64,000 bases of DNA from Pristionchus mayeri (lineage: Eukaryota; Nematoda; Chromadorea; Rhabditida; Neodiplogasteridae): contig BTRK01000002.1 in the NCBI GenBank assembly GCA_036245805.1, forward strand, positions 28,141,067 to 28,205,066. The letters are read 5' to 3'. The notes beneath the pieces are model-generated. The model saw only the letters and a program-made list of their open reading frames with translations, searched no databases and was not told the origin of the DNA. The position numbers and the translations under genes were made by a program. Positions 48,730 through 60,215 of this stretch are shown one piece after another (positions within the stretch are counted from its first letter, which is position 1; the number at the start of each line of letters is the position of its first letter).

Positions 48730-48805
48730 CTCTCTTCATTCTGCGCGCTCTCTCGCCGGTCAGACAGTGCGAGAGAGCACGGGATATCGAGAGAGTCAGA
48801 CGAAG
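48730..48805. repeat. Hairpin repeat family H, typical short copy
   Basis: Left arm CTCTTCATTCTGCGCGCTCT CTCGC, a spacer of about 12 bp, right arm GCGAGAGAGCACGGGATATC GAGAGAGTC. The same arm pair, about 60-75 bp overall, recurs at the other positions listed for this region and near 58958-59022 and 59188-59258. Confidence 0.65.
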
Positions 48806-51800
48806 AGTAGACAGAACTATGGAAACAAAGTTCGACGCATCCAAGGAGGCGAAAGAACAGAGGAACAGATGAGCCTGGGGGAGTGGAGACAAAACTTACT
48901 GATGCTATCTCATGCAGTCATGCTGACAGATGACTTGGGAGAGGCTAGAGAGAGCGAGGGATCAAGGAAAAGTGAGAGAGACGGGAAGAAAAGCGGGACA
49001 GAACAACAGGAAAGAGCCCAGGAGCTGTGTATTCCGGGATACGGAAGAGACTCGTCTGTTTCTCTCCTATTAGCATGCTCTCTCGCTTTCTCCAACCTGC
49101 GAGAGAGTGTGCAAAATGAGGAAAGTGCGAACGTTGAGAAACTCGCCCATCTTAGTGCTTCCATCTGCTGTTCACTAATTCTTTCCTTGCTTCCGAGGAT
49201 CGCCTCGGCATCCCTTCCACTCCTTTGTGAAGGGTCAAACAAAAACAACTCGAAGAAGGGAGCGGAGGGAGAGGGGAAACAGCCAAGTTTACGGGAGCAA
49301 AATAGAGCCATCAAAGAGTGAATGTCCCCTAAAAGAAGAATTTCGAACCGAGGACAGTTGTGTTTCACATCGCCTTTTCTCTTAACGAGTGGGAGTATAC
49401 AGGGATAATGAGACGAAATACTGATTTTGAACTCTAGTCCGAGGGATTCTTTAAAGGGCGCAGGTATCGGACCAGTTTCGTCAATGTTTTCGGTTGCGCA
49501 AGGGCGAAAAAAATCACACTCGCATGTAAATAAGATGGGTACTCTTCGCGCGAGCTGACAACAACAGAATAGACAGAAGAGACAGTCAGGGGACAATAAC
49601 CATGCATATTGTGAGGAGTGAATGAGGAAGAGGAGAGATCGGTGTCTCTCCTCCTTTACATCGATCTCTAGTATCTCTCACTGACGAGAGAGAAAGGTGG
49701 TAAGAAGGAAGAGAGCCGTCTTCCCACCTCTAGTTGAATACTTACAATGAGGAAGAAATTGGGGAAAGAACGGCAATACTCAACGCCTCGATCAAAGGTC
49801 CCCTCTCATCGCATCGCTAAAATTTAGAACGGCCAGAGAAAAACAAAACAACGCTCGAGTAATCTTTTTGCCAGAGCGGTCCACCCGATCGTGCTCCCCT
49901 CTTAGAGCGCTCCTCTATGGTGAGAAAAGAACGCGTTTTCACGCACTTGAGTGAACTTCAAGAGGCGATTGTGGAGATCTTTGCGCTCTTTGGAAGTGGC
50001 ACGATTCCCACGGTTTCCGTCGAAATTCTCAGAATCCTTTCCCGTTTGCTCAGATCTCTTGTTTACCGGACCAATGCGCGGCTATGGATACATAAGATAA
50101 ATTGCACTTTTGGACAACTTGAAAGGCGGAAAAAACGATCCGCGAGTTGCCCTTCGCCACTCCCTATTTGTATTAGGCACACGGAAAAATCTCGGGTGAG
50201 TAAATACTCGCCGATTGGAAGACAGATACACTTGACACTATTCAGGGCTGAATGAGGTGGTTGTTGTACAGAGTAGGAAAGGGACTACTCTTTGATCTGG
50301 GACAGCCAAAATACTAGGTGAAGTGGGGAGGTGAAATTTGAAAGAACTCAACATCCTGGAGTAGAGTTCTCTCATTGGAACATTTGCGTTGCATTTTCAG
50401 GAATATTTCAGGGACTCTATATAGTTTATGAGCATTTGTTTAATTAGCGCGCGTGAAACGGATGCTAACTTTCTACAAAAATCTTCCAATCAGAGAACCC
50501 TAGTTTGGAGTAGAGGCCCACCGTGAAAGTTGAGAGGAAAGCGAATGCCTTTGATCTGGAATAGCATGAAAGGCTGAACCTAATGACCTTACACGGATGG
50601 GCACGGAAAGAAAGCACTCAGCTCGCGCGCTGTTTATTGCGTAAGCACGGAGGAGAGTAAGGAGGACGCTAATTGCGAACGGGCGGTGCTGACAGCCTGG
50701 CAAGGCAAGGCCGGAGGGTCTAAAGTGTGGTTCCGGAGGAAAAGCTGGTCCTAAAACACGGTCATGGCTTGGCAGTAAAATCCTACTCTCCGGGGGGTCA
50801 GAGACTGCGCTCATCCGTAATGGATAGAGTAGCCGCTGGCAAATGAGTGGGAATCGGATGCGGAGTGAGGGAGGCAGAGAGATGCACGCGCCTTTTCCGT
50901 GAATTTTCAAGCGTGCTCTGAGGGCGATTCTACTTCCCTCACAATGCCTACCAGAGAAAGGAAGAGAGGGTTGAATTCACAGGTAGGGATGGTTTGGAAA
51001 GAAATAACGCACTTAATTTACGTACTCACTCAGTGGTTAGAATGACGAGGGAGAGATTCATTTCATGCCATACCTATTCACAGTTCAACCGCTTCGACAA
51101 CTCTTTCAGTAGCTTACCGGGGGCACTAAATATTTCAATATACAGCACCAAACTGCCCCGGAAAGTCTACCTGATGCAAGGGAAAGTTCTCAAGGCACGC
51201 ACTCGGAAACATGGTCTGTCTTGCTCACTTTTTATCTAATAGATCTTGACATCTGACAGCGGGGCGGAAGAAGAAAAGTAGAGGGTTTCAACGGGGAGTA
51301 AAGGGATTGCGAGAGAGACGAGAGGGGTCACAAATAGGCATCTGCAATGAGGAATTGCCCTCTCCTTAGTTCATTGTCTATATTCGTTAGGGGAGTTAGT
51401 TTGGTCACAAATCATTGGGTTTGGCAGTCACTTTTGAGTCTGAAGCCAGCCTCTTTTAGGCCTTCGCTAAGTCCCGAGGGCAGTACATCATTTAGGGAAG
51501 AATGAGGAGTGGAGGAATGGGAGGATAATGAAGAAGTAGGGGGCAGAGCGTCTTTAATATGTCATGTTTCTTCACGTATCTTATGAAAATGGGAAATGAA
51601 AAGTGCGTGAAGTGTGATGATCCAGAGAGGTCCTTGACTCATCCGAGACTACTGCGTAAGTGCGAGAATCTCTGGGAATAAGGATCATCTCTCGACTTCT
51701 CACGGATAAACTCGAGGGATAAACGTGGACCGAGGTCAAGAGCCGAGAATCGTACAGTGGATGTGTGAAAATAGCCCGGGGGCAAGTAGAGCGGGGCTTC

Positions 51801-54800
51801 GGAAATGGGGAATGGAGTCGAGTCGAATGAGAAGTCTCTATTGGAAGGCTTATAGTGAAAGGTGTCACGCTCAGGAGTGGCTTACTCTCCTGAGTCTCCC
51901 CAATCCTCGCCCTGTCTGGTTGGATATAGAGAGCGAGATAGCAGGGGAAATGAAGAGAGTCAGGCAGTCCCTATACTGCATTAGGCAAATGGAATGCTAC
52001 GTTGTCTGAGGCGAGGGAGGAGGGGAGAAGAAGCAATCCCTTGCCGAAAGAGTGGGAAATTAATGAATTCGGGGGAGAAACGTGCGAAAAAGGCGAAGGA
52101 TTGCTCACAATTTGATTCGGCACGGAGAATGATGCTATGTCGGAATAGAAGTCTCTCTCAATAAAAACTAAAATCATCCCAGAGAACGTGCGTCAAACGC
52201 CCGTTGTCATTTGCATGGTGCGACCTCGGTCCTCACCCCGGGGACTTATTACATTTATGAGTCTCCCCCTCCTCTTACTGCCGAGTAATGGAGCCAATTC
52301 CCAGCGTCGCTCGTGGTTAGAACTCGCTGCCACAATTCGTGAACTCATTAGGATTGAATTGGCTGGAGCTTTAGGAGCTGAAGCGAGGGATCCGAAGAGA
52401 ATCGAGGGAAAAGCTCTGAGAACAGTGTCAGAAAGCGCTCAAAAGCGAGAAGAACGTCGCAAAAAAGAGTCAAAACAAGCACAAGCTTGCCGTTTGCCTT
52501 TCTCGGGAGATAAATAGACGCAGCAGCCAAGGAAGTCAGATAGCAAAACAACTCCACACACGCAAATGGGAGTGAGATCGGAGAGTAATCGTCTTTGAAT
52601 CTCTCAGTTCTGCATGCTCTCTCGCTCTCTCTAACTGGCGAAAGAGCACGGGAAATGAAGAGAGTAGGGTATTGCTAGAGAGGGAGGGAGACAATGTACA
52701 AGTGGGTCTCGAGGGGCGCAAGTTGGACACGGAGAAACTGAGGAGGGGAAGAAGCCATTTTTCATCTGCCCGCTAGCAACGGAGAAATGTGGCAAATTGA
52801 GAAGGAGATCTGCATAATTACTCGCGTCTTTTCTCTGCCTCTCTTCATTCTGCACACTCTCTCGCTCTAGAGAGAGAAACTAGTAAAGGCACGTCGGAAA
52901 GAGGGAGGAAATGACCTAAGACCACACCGGATACGAGCAAGAGCCGATCGAATTTCCGTTACTCTAAACAGCGCGGGATGAGTAGGGAGGGAGTGGTAGA
53001 GAGACACTCCGGGAAGATTGCGTAATGGAGTCTGAGAAGGAAGAGGAGGAGTAATCGAGACAAGAGCAGTGTGGTCCCGAACGGGAAACTAAGCTGTTGG
53101 GGAATGAGAAGGCGCAGTGAGGGAATGATTTAGTTTGATTATTCTACCTATTGTGCTGTACCAATTGAATAGTTTCCGATTCTCAAAGAGATATCGATGA
53201 GGTGAAGCATAACCGAAACTAGAAATTGAATTCATCATCTGACCCGGGTTTCTGGGTACGAAACCAAGCAACCGGGGTCAATAGCTGCTGATTGGGTGAA
53301 ACCTGGTGCTTGTTAGGTTTCGATACCGGTCGAACCAGACGAGGGCTTCACACTGATTGGGTCGAGAGAGAGGGAGAATAGAACAATTGACCAGGTGCGC
53401 GAGAGGCGATGAGGAAGAGGAGGGAGAGGGGGGGGGGAGCTATGGATCTGCCCCCAGGGGATCTTCTCCCTCTAGCATCCCTGAGGGTAATAGTGATAGG
53501 GTGATAGGGCGAAGTGATAAATGACCTTAGCAGGCAGGTGGCGATTCATTGTGGACTTCTGGCGTAAGGAAAGTGGGCCGGGATGGGGACAGATGGGGGG
53601 GATCGGCGCAAGTTTCGCCCAGATCTGTGACAGATGCACAATGTGTTGAATCATCAGAATGTTGGGGAAAGGAGGAAAGGAAGGAAAATGGGAAAATCCT
53701 TATTTCCGTTTTTTCTCTTGTTGATGATTTCTCAGGAATCTCCGAATGGAAATTCGCTATGGAAGGAAGCTCTAATGAGAGCAAGAACATACGCGACTGT
53801 TATATGGATAGAAGGAATGAATTAGGTGGTGCAAAGTGTACATCGAGATGATTCTATGTGGTTATTTCTCTCAAATCATGCTATAATTTCTCTCAAATCT
53901 CACTTTAGGAGGGTAAATTCGCTAGGTTGCGCGGCTTCCGGCTGTGCTCCTCCAGTCACTCCCCCACTGTTGTAAGTCATGCATACGGAAATGGACTCTC
54001 GCGAGAGAGGCGCTAGAGCGTAATTAGCATCGAAATAAGTGCGAGAGTTGAGTTGAGAGAAGAGAAAGGAAGGACGGCGGATTAAAAAGGGGAAGAGTGC
54101 GGCTAGCAAGATATATCTCCTCGTAAAGACAAAGGTGGCCCATCGACAATGTGACTCTTGTCTCGTATCAATTTGGATGTGCTATCTCAGTGGTCAGAGA
54201 GAGCGAGAGAGCGTGCAAAATGAGGAGAGTCACTTAAGAATTGTCTTCGTTCTTCTTCACCAGTCGTTGACTGGATCGCGTGGAGAAAAGAGCGATCTGG
54301 TGCCTATCAATTTCGCTGTCAATGATACACCCCAGATCAGCGTTTGAGAGAAGCTCTAAATGGCATTGATCACGGGTTTCAGAGACTTTCTGATCCATAA
54401 GCTATTTATATTTATAAAACCGATTTTATGGATTTAGCGACACAATAAAGACTGAAAACAATCTAATCGATTGTCTGAAACATATCAGAGCAAGGGCAAA
54501 AAAATATGCGCTTGTCCTCAGGATCGAAGGAATGAATCAGACAGCGCAAAGTGTGTCTCGAGATGACCCTATCTGGCCTGATCCGATAGATCTCACACTG
54601 TCTCCGCCCCTCTAGCACTCTCTCCAGTCCGCACACTCTCTCGCCCTCCCAGTCATTCTCTGTCGCCCGATTGTACACAGTGAGCAACAGGCGGCGAGAG
54701 CAGACTCGATCAGCAACTGCGCCTCCAATAGAGGGAATCGCTGTAAGGGTGGGTAGAGGTGGTCTAGCAAGAGATGTCTCTTCATTTTTCCGTGTTCTCC

Positions 54801-55222
54801 GAAGAAGAAACTGAATAATCTCAAGAGATTGCGATAGATTTATTTGTTATGCAATAGCGGTGGGCATTCAAGATTTAATTGAAAATCACCGATTCTCAAA
54901 ATTATAAAGATTGCGTGAAACACAACCGACGTATTGCAACAGAGCACGATCGCAACTCTGAAATCCAAACGCTCTTCATACTTCATTTTGCATTATCTCT
55001 AGAAGGCCATTGAAGCGAGAGAACGTGGAAAATGAAGAGAGCACCACCCTAATCACAACGGCCGGTCACTGTACGGAAGGAAGAGCAGAGATGTAAGATG
55101 TGAATTTATTGCCTGCCAAGCACACCGGGGCTGTAAATTGCATCGGGCGCAGTGTGGTATATACAGTGGGAAACGGGCCGAGTTCGAGAGGTTATCACGA
55201 GATGTTTCACTCCGTATTTCAG

Positions 55223-55308
55223 CACTAGGTCAGATGAGTGCTATGTTGTCATGCCGCCTTTGACTTATAAAAGGCGGCATGACATTATAGTTCTCATACG
55301 ATCTAGTG
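55223..55308. repeat. 86-bp hairpin repeat
   Basis: Inner arms TGTCATGCCGCCTT and AAGGCGGCATGACA match exactly; outer arms CACTAGGTCAGATGAG and its near complement extend the fold. It is MITE-like and lies just downstream of P2. Confidence 0.75.
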
Positions 55309-55504
55309 CCTTTCGCTTGCAATCTCCATGCATCTTCCTTCGCCTTGGGAGTTAGAAAGTGCCAGTTTTTTTTCGTTTTCATGCTATCATCCATCAATCA
55401 AGCATGTTCTGTTGCAAGCCTTGACGAGTCCAAGCAAAGAATAATGTGGTTTATCTACACTGAGAACAATAAGGGAGCTGGCACGGGAATATGGCGAAAT
55501 TATT

Positions 55505-58500
55505 TCAGTTCTTGAACTGAGTGTTCTTTCCCTCAACGTCCTTGTTGATTCGATTCGAGGAGAGATTGGGGCAGATCCTTCAAAGATCAATAGAAAATTT
55601 AAGTTAGAGAAGTTGAGAGAGAGTGTGTGGAGTAGGGTTTCCATTTTGGGATTTTCGGGTACTTTAGAGTATGTTTCAGTTGTTATGCATTATTACTTAG
55701 CTGATGAGCTATTAAGTGCAGCAGAAACTTACTCGAAAATGCCCGACAATTACCCAGAAAGGGATTGGAGAGAGTCAAACACTTTTCTTCTCACCTGGGA
55801 GGAATGGGCGGCAGCGGCTGCTTTCTTGTCATTTCTCCTCCGCTCATCGAAACTGCCATCTCCTCGTTGAAGTATTCGTCCATTTTTGTCTGAAAATTTC
55901 GTTTAGTGAAAGAAATATCGTTACATGATTCTTTGAAAGTTCGTCATTGTTTTGGAAAATTGTTAGAGTTCAAAGATCAAACCCTGTAGGCTACGACGCC
56001 GTCCTTGAAATCCTGCAGTTGCTTCGACTCCAGCGCACTCAGCTTGCGAACGTACTTTCCGTAGAGGTACAGCTGTAAATGAAATGATCTCTTTTCGGTA
56101 CATTTGCTCTGACTGTGATTCGTACTATTGGGGTGTCCGGAAAGTTCGTATAATGCTTCGGAAAAAAGTCAGTTCGCGATCAAATGCAGTGATTGCGCAA
56201 TCTGTTTGTCAACAATGTATTGCATAATTCTGACGTTGAGTAGTGAGAGGATTTAATCAGTCTCCTAGTTGCTACATTGATTCTTGTGATGGACTCCCAT
56301 CTCTACCTCCGAGCAGTTTTACTTCATTACTACCATTTTGACCGATCCGTGAAGGAGGCCCACTCTGCCCTGGCCCAGTCGGAAGGAGCTGACGCCCCCT
56401 CCATACCCTTCTGCTATAAGTGGTTCTCCCGCTTCAAGTAAGGGGAGTTTGGTCTCGATGATCAACCCCGCTCTGGACGCCCTCCCTCCCTCGATCAGCC
56501 TCTCGTTCTCTGCACACTGAAGCGCAAGCCCATGGCCGGTGTGCGTGAGTTGAAGAAGGATACTGGTACTCCCAGATCAACGGTGTCCGATATCCTCCAT
56601 CGATCTGGGAAGAAGCCGAAACTCCCACAACTGATTCCCCATGACCTCTCCCCCGAACAGCTGAAAAATCGTGTTCAAGTCTGTCGGGAATTACTCCATC
56701 GTAGATCCAATCTTCGATGGGTCAATTCCATCATCGCTACAGATGAGAAGTGGATCACGTACGATAACCCTGTAAGGAGACTGCAATGGGTGGATGCAGA
56801 TGAGAAGCCCACGCCCGTCCCGAAGAACGAAGAGCACGGAAAGAAGGAACTCCTCTGCTTCTTCTTCTCAGTGCTCGGTCCCATCTACTGGGAGATCCTC
56901 GCCCCTGGCACCAGCATCAATGCCGACCTCTTCTCTGAACAACTGGAAGATGTCGCGATCAGAGTCCCTCCCAGACTCCTGAACCAGGGCAAAATTCTTC
57001 TTCTGATGGACAATGCTCGCCCACATCGAGCGAAGATGACCCAGAAGAAAATGGACGAGCTGAAGATCGAGAGGATTCCCCATCCACCGTATTCCCCGGA
57101 TCTCTCCCCATGCGACTACCACTGCTTCCGCCCTATCTCTGACTTCTGCAAAGGAGAGAAGTTCAAGAATCGAGATGAAGTTGTGAGGGCTTTCGTGAAC
57201 TGGGCGGTCTCGAAGAAACCCGCATTCTGGAAGTTAGGAATCGAGACCCTGCCCAATCGCTGGAGGGCGGTAGTGAGAAAGAAGGGGGCATACATTGGTC
57301 ACTGAGAATTGTAAAGCATTGAATAAAAAATAAAAACAAAAAATTATACGAACTTTCCGGACACCCCAATAATTGCAAAATCGATACTTTCGGAGAATTC
57401 TCATCACAAATAGTAATCTCTACTAAAGATCAAAGATCAGCTCCACCTCATCCTTGACGATGCTGCATCCTCCTGCTAGGGAGACGACCTGGTGCTCGTT
57501 GGCCGGAATCTTCTCTTGCTTCCTAGGAGGCGGCGTCGTAGTAGTCGTGGTGGTGATGGGCGCTTTGGTAGTCGTGGTAGTGGTTGGGGCAGTGGTAGTC
57601 ATAGGAGGTCTGGTAGTCGCGGGGGTTGTGGTAGTCGTTGGGGCAGGGGTGATGATAGGTTTGGGAGCCGCAGGGGCAGGCACGACCACTGGTTGAGGCC
57701 TGGGAGGCATAGGGGCATGGGTGATGATGGGTGCCGGAGCGATGATTGGTGCGGGTTTAGGAGGCACTGGTACCGGGGCTACCACTGGTTGAGGTTTGGG
57801 CATTGGTACCGGGAGGAGGAGAACAGGGACTGGTTGAGGCTTTGGTGCAGAAACTGGCGCTGGTTGAGGCTTGAGCACCGGTGCTGCTGGAGCGGGGCTG
57901 GATGGAGCAGGAAGGATAGGCAGACTGGCTCCGGATCCAGGTTGAGGCGATAGGACGTGGGCGGGCGGGTTGGCCGGGATTCCCTGACCAGAGGTTAACC
58001 AGTATCTCGCTGACTCGATACTGGTTAACCTCTGGTCAAGCAATATTGATTACTTATTATTCGATTCATGACTGTTGTCTACCGTCGAAAATATCAAAAG
58101 CTTTGTTTTGTCAATTCGAAAACTGAGGAATCAACCAAAAGATAATAATCATACCTTGCAAAAATCGGGAAACTGGGGCATCGAACCCCTGACCTGATGG
58201 GCGAGGAGTCTGGGGTGGAAAGCGCGCTGTAACAATTATATTTTTTAAATAAAAATAATTTGAGAAATAAAAAAAAACCTTAAAGTATTCGTCGAGTGCA
58301 ATAGCGTAGTCAATCATCTGCGTTCTCTCATCGTGGCTCATCTTACGCTCAACCCCGTTCTCGATTATCTTAATTTGATTAACTACTGTTCTGTCCAGCG
58401 AAACGCTACCTCAGGGAAAACCAAATTTACTACAACTCTATCCAAAGGCGATTGCTGAAGGCTGACCTTATCCGCTAAAACTCTGCAATTGTTTGGCACA

Positions 58501-58574
58501 ATGTTCGGCTGCCACACTGCGTCTTCAGCAAGGGAGAGCGGCAGGAGAAGTAAGGAGGTGATAGCGATAAACAT
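55505..58574 (-). CDS. P2: secreted pepsin-inhibitor-3-like protein with Pro/Thr-rich linker
   Basis: Seven exons, all in phase: 58467-58574, 58279-58368, 58155-58226, 57447-57983, 55983-56072, 55795-55889 and 55505-55577. The signal peptide is MFIAITSLLLLPLSLAEDA. Repeat 1: NNCRVLADK, IIENGVERKMSHDERTQ, ALDEYFK and MPQFPDFCK. Repeat 2: VSLAGGCSIVKDE, LYLYGKYVRKLSALESKQLQ, MDEYFNEEMAVSMSGG and PPIPPRICP. The GCS..L.. .KYVR.L plus PPxxC pattern is that of the Ascaris pepsin inhibitor-3 domain (aspartic-protease inhibitors). Between the repeats exon 4 adds about 150 residues rich in Pro, Ala and Thr with poly-Thr runs, mucin-like and absent in P1 (179 against 23 codons). A mariner element sits in intron 4. 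Inhibition of pepsin-type proteases is inferred from the family. Confidence 0.82.
56128..57369 (+). mobile_element. mariner transposon in P2 intron 4
   Basis: 1242 bp, exact 27-bp terminal inverted repeats (TTGGGGTGTCCGGAAAGTTC and on), TA on both sides (56126-56127 and 57370-57371). It carries one transposase gene on the plus strand, opposite to P2. Confidence 0.95.
56289..57305 (+). pseudogene. mariner transposase, one nonsense codon
   Basis: 338 codons from MDSHLYLRAVLLHYYHFDRS, with the N-terminal helix-turn-helix and WFSRFK. A TAA at 56439-56441 (codon 51) stands where Ser/Gly is usual before GEF. After that the frame is open to TGA at 57303-57305. Catalytic triad: ATDEKW, LMDNARPH and YSPDLSPCDYH, the mariner D,D34D pattern, with VSDIL and WVPHELT-region equivalents visible. 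A cut-and-paste transposase made inactive by a single point mutation, otherwise near full length (mariners are about 345 residues). A downstream ATG at 56532 would give only the catalytic part. Confidence 0.92.
57984..58038. repeat. Inverted repeat at the acceptor of P2 exon 4
   Basis: Arms TGACCAGAGGTTAACCAGTA TC and its exact complement around a 10-base loop (TCGCTGACTC). On the minus strand the CTCTGGTCAG acceptor of exon 4 lies in one arm, so folding of the pre-mRNA would hide or present the splice site. Confidence 0.8.
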
Positions 58575-58618
58575 CCGATAAACATAATTGAAAGTCTAAT
58601 TAGGATTTAATTAGATTT

Positions 58619-58802
58619 CACGCCCTTCGAGCCTGCATCAACGCTAGTGCTCACACCTGAGAGACTTCGAATTGCCAGATTCCATCTCTCGAATCTTTCC
58701 TGGGAACTTTACCTTTTGAGGGACCGCGTGAAGGGCGCTGAACTGGCAATTCGAAGTCTCTAAGAGGGGAGCATTAGTAACGCTGTCAGTCTGAAGAGCG
58801 CG
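58619..58802. repeat. Inverted repeat upstream of P2
   Basis: Inner arms GAGACTTCGAATTGCCAG and its complement (58659-58676, 58742-58759) are exact. Outer arms match loosely through AACGCTAGTGCTC and the CGCGCTCTTCA side. It begins 45 bp upstream of the P2 ATG. A related inverted repeat lies upstream of P1. Confidence 0.7.
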
Positions 58803-60215
58803 AAAGAACGAATATAAGAAGATAATTAGAAATTTACTAAATTGCTCTGAAATCACGACTTACAGTTCTTTTATAGCCAGAATTCGTTCTGTGGTTCCTT
58901 CAGTAAGTGCATGTTGATTGTTTTCGTCAACCTTCTAAGTTGCTCGTTCTCTTCAAGATGGCATATCATGATCAGATGGGCGAGATAGTGTGTAAAATGA
59001 AGAGGGCGCACTCTTCATTTGCCAACGCAACTGGGGGAAGTCGTTGCACCCAAGAGGATCGGAGATTGTGCGCACCTCAAGTTTCGTTATCTGGATGATG
59101 ATTGAGATTTGGAGTGGATCGTCTTTATTTTGTTCTCTGCAAGGTCACTGACACCGAAAATCGTTGTCTAGCCACTAGCGTGTGCAGTTCTCTTCAGTTC
59201 ACGTACTCGCTCTCGACATGTTGTGGCGAGAGAGCTCGAAGAATGAAGAGACAGTCGCACAGTTATTCGAAATGTACAAGCCAATCAGGATGGCTGCCCA
59301 TCTCCAATGCTTACTACATATCAACAGTAAGTGACACTTTAAACGCATGTGCTGAAGCTCTCTTTGTCATGAATCACAACACTGCGATAAATTTAGAAAC
59401 GTATTTCCTGCGGAAATGTTTTCCCAAAATTCGTCTGTGCACTCTAAATTGTTATTGTTCGATCTGGACGATTAATGAGCTATGAAGACAGTCATTTTTT
59501 AAAAGATAATTTGTAGTGTACGATTTGTGTGCCATAAAACAAAAATTTTTGTTCCGATATATCTGGTGATTGAGGTTTGAAGGGTATCCCATTTTTTGCT
59601 CTATTAGTTTTCAATACATTATTTTCTTCAACAAACAATTCTGAGCGACTTCAAAACATTCAAGCTGCTATTGGCGGCTTTTTGCCTTCAAAGAAAAGAC
59701 CTGAGGGTGGGATTAGGGGGAGAGAGATCGGGTGGTATCAAGGATCGGGATGGATGAGAGGGCGGATTATGGACAGTCACAGGCCGAAAGAAGAGGACAG
59801 GTGACGAGAGAAGGCTGTTATTACGGTATCAGGGACAGGAGGAAATATGGAGCGATTATGGGGAATGAAGCGTAAAAGTTCCACTCTCGGGATATTCTGA
59901 CCCAAAAATACAAGGCATCTATATGTCATGCTGAATTTCTCCCGTTCAGATGTCTCCAAGCTCATGTGTTCATGATAATTAGGAGAAGGAGGGTCAATGA
60001 AACATTTGTTGCTTGTAAGCAGTCTACTTGTAGGCGTTCACTGTGGGCATTTGCTGGTGTTATCAAATGCCAAAAGGTCTCAAAATATTGCAAAACAGCG
60101 CTTTGCTTCATTTCTCTAACAGTGATACAAACGAATATTGAAATGAATCTGATTTATCTACTACGGAGTAACATGGAACTGGCAAGAACGGAGAACAGTG
60201 ATACTGAATGGCATT
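58803..60215. other. Intergenic between P2 and P1
   Basis: No gene recognised. Contains two family H hairpins near 58958-59022 and 59188-59258. Short frames show no domain. Confidence 0.5.

Larger units (their letters stand above)
48499..55504. other. Gene-poor GA/CT-rich region with hairpin repeats
   Basis: 7 kb upstream of the Ig gene and downstream of P2. Long overlapping frames on both strands (for example 48710-49321 + and 48910-49596 -) come from purine-rich low complexity and lack domains, so they are not called. It contains short family H hairpins near 48730-48805, 49060-49130, 51928-51966, 52598-52668, 52841-52881, 54178-54232, 54590-54660 and 54971-55043. Confidence 0.6.

Noticed and set aside
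48710..49596. Overlapping long frames on both strands (203 and 228 codons)
   Set aside because: Purine/pyrimidine-rich low complexity gives open frames on both strands; no domain, no splice pattern, and they span family H hairpins.
49917..50255. 112-codon plus-strand frame
   Set aside because: No recognisable motif, no paralogue in the window, and no supporting splice or promoter features.
57454..57953. Gly/Val-rich plus-strand frames opposite P2 exon 4
   Set aside because: They are antisense shadows of the Pro/Thr-rich coding exon.
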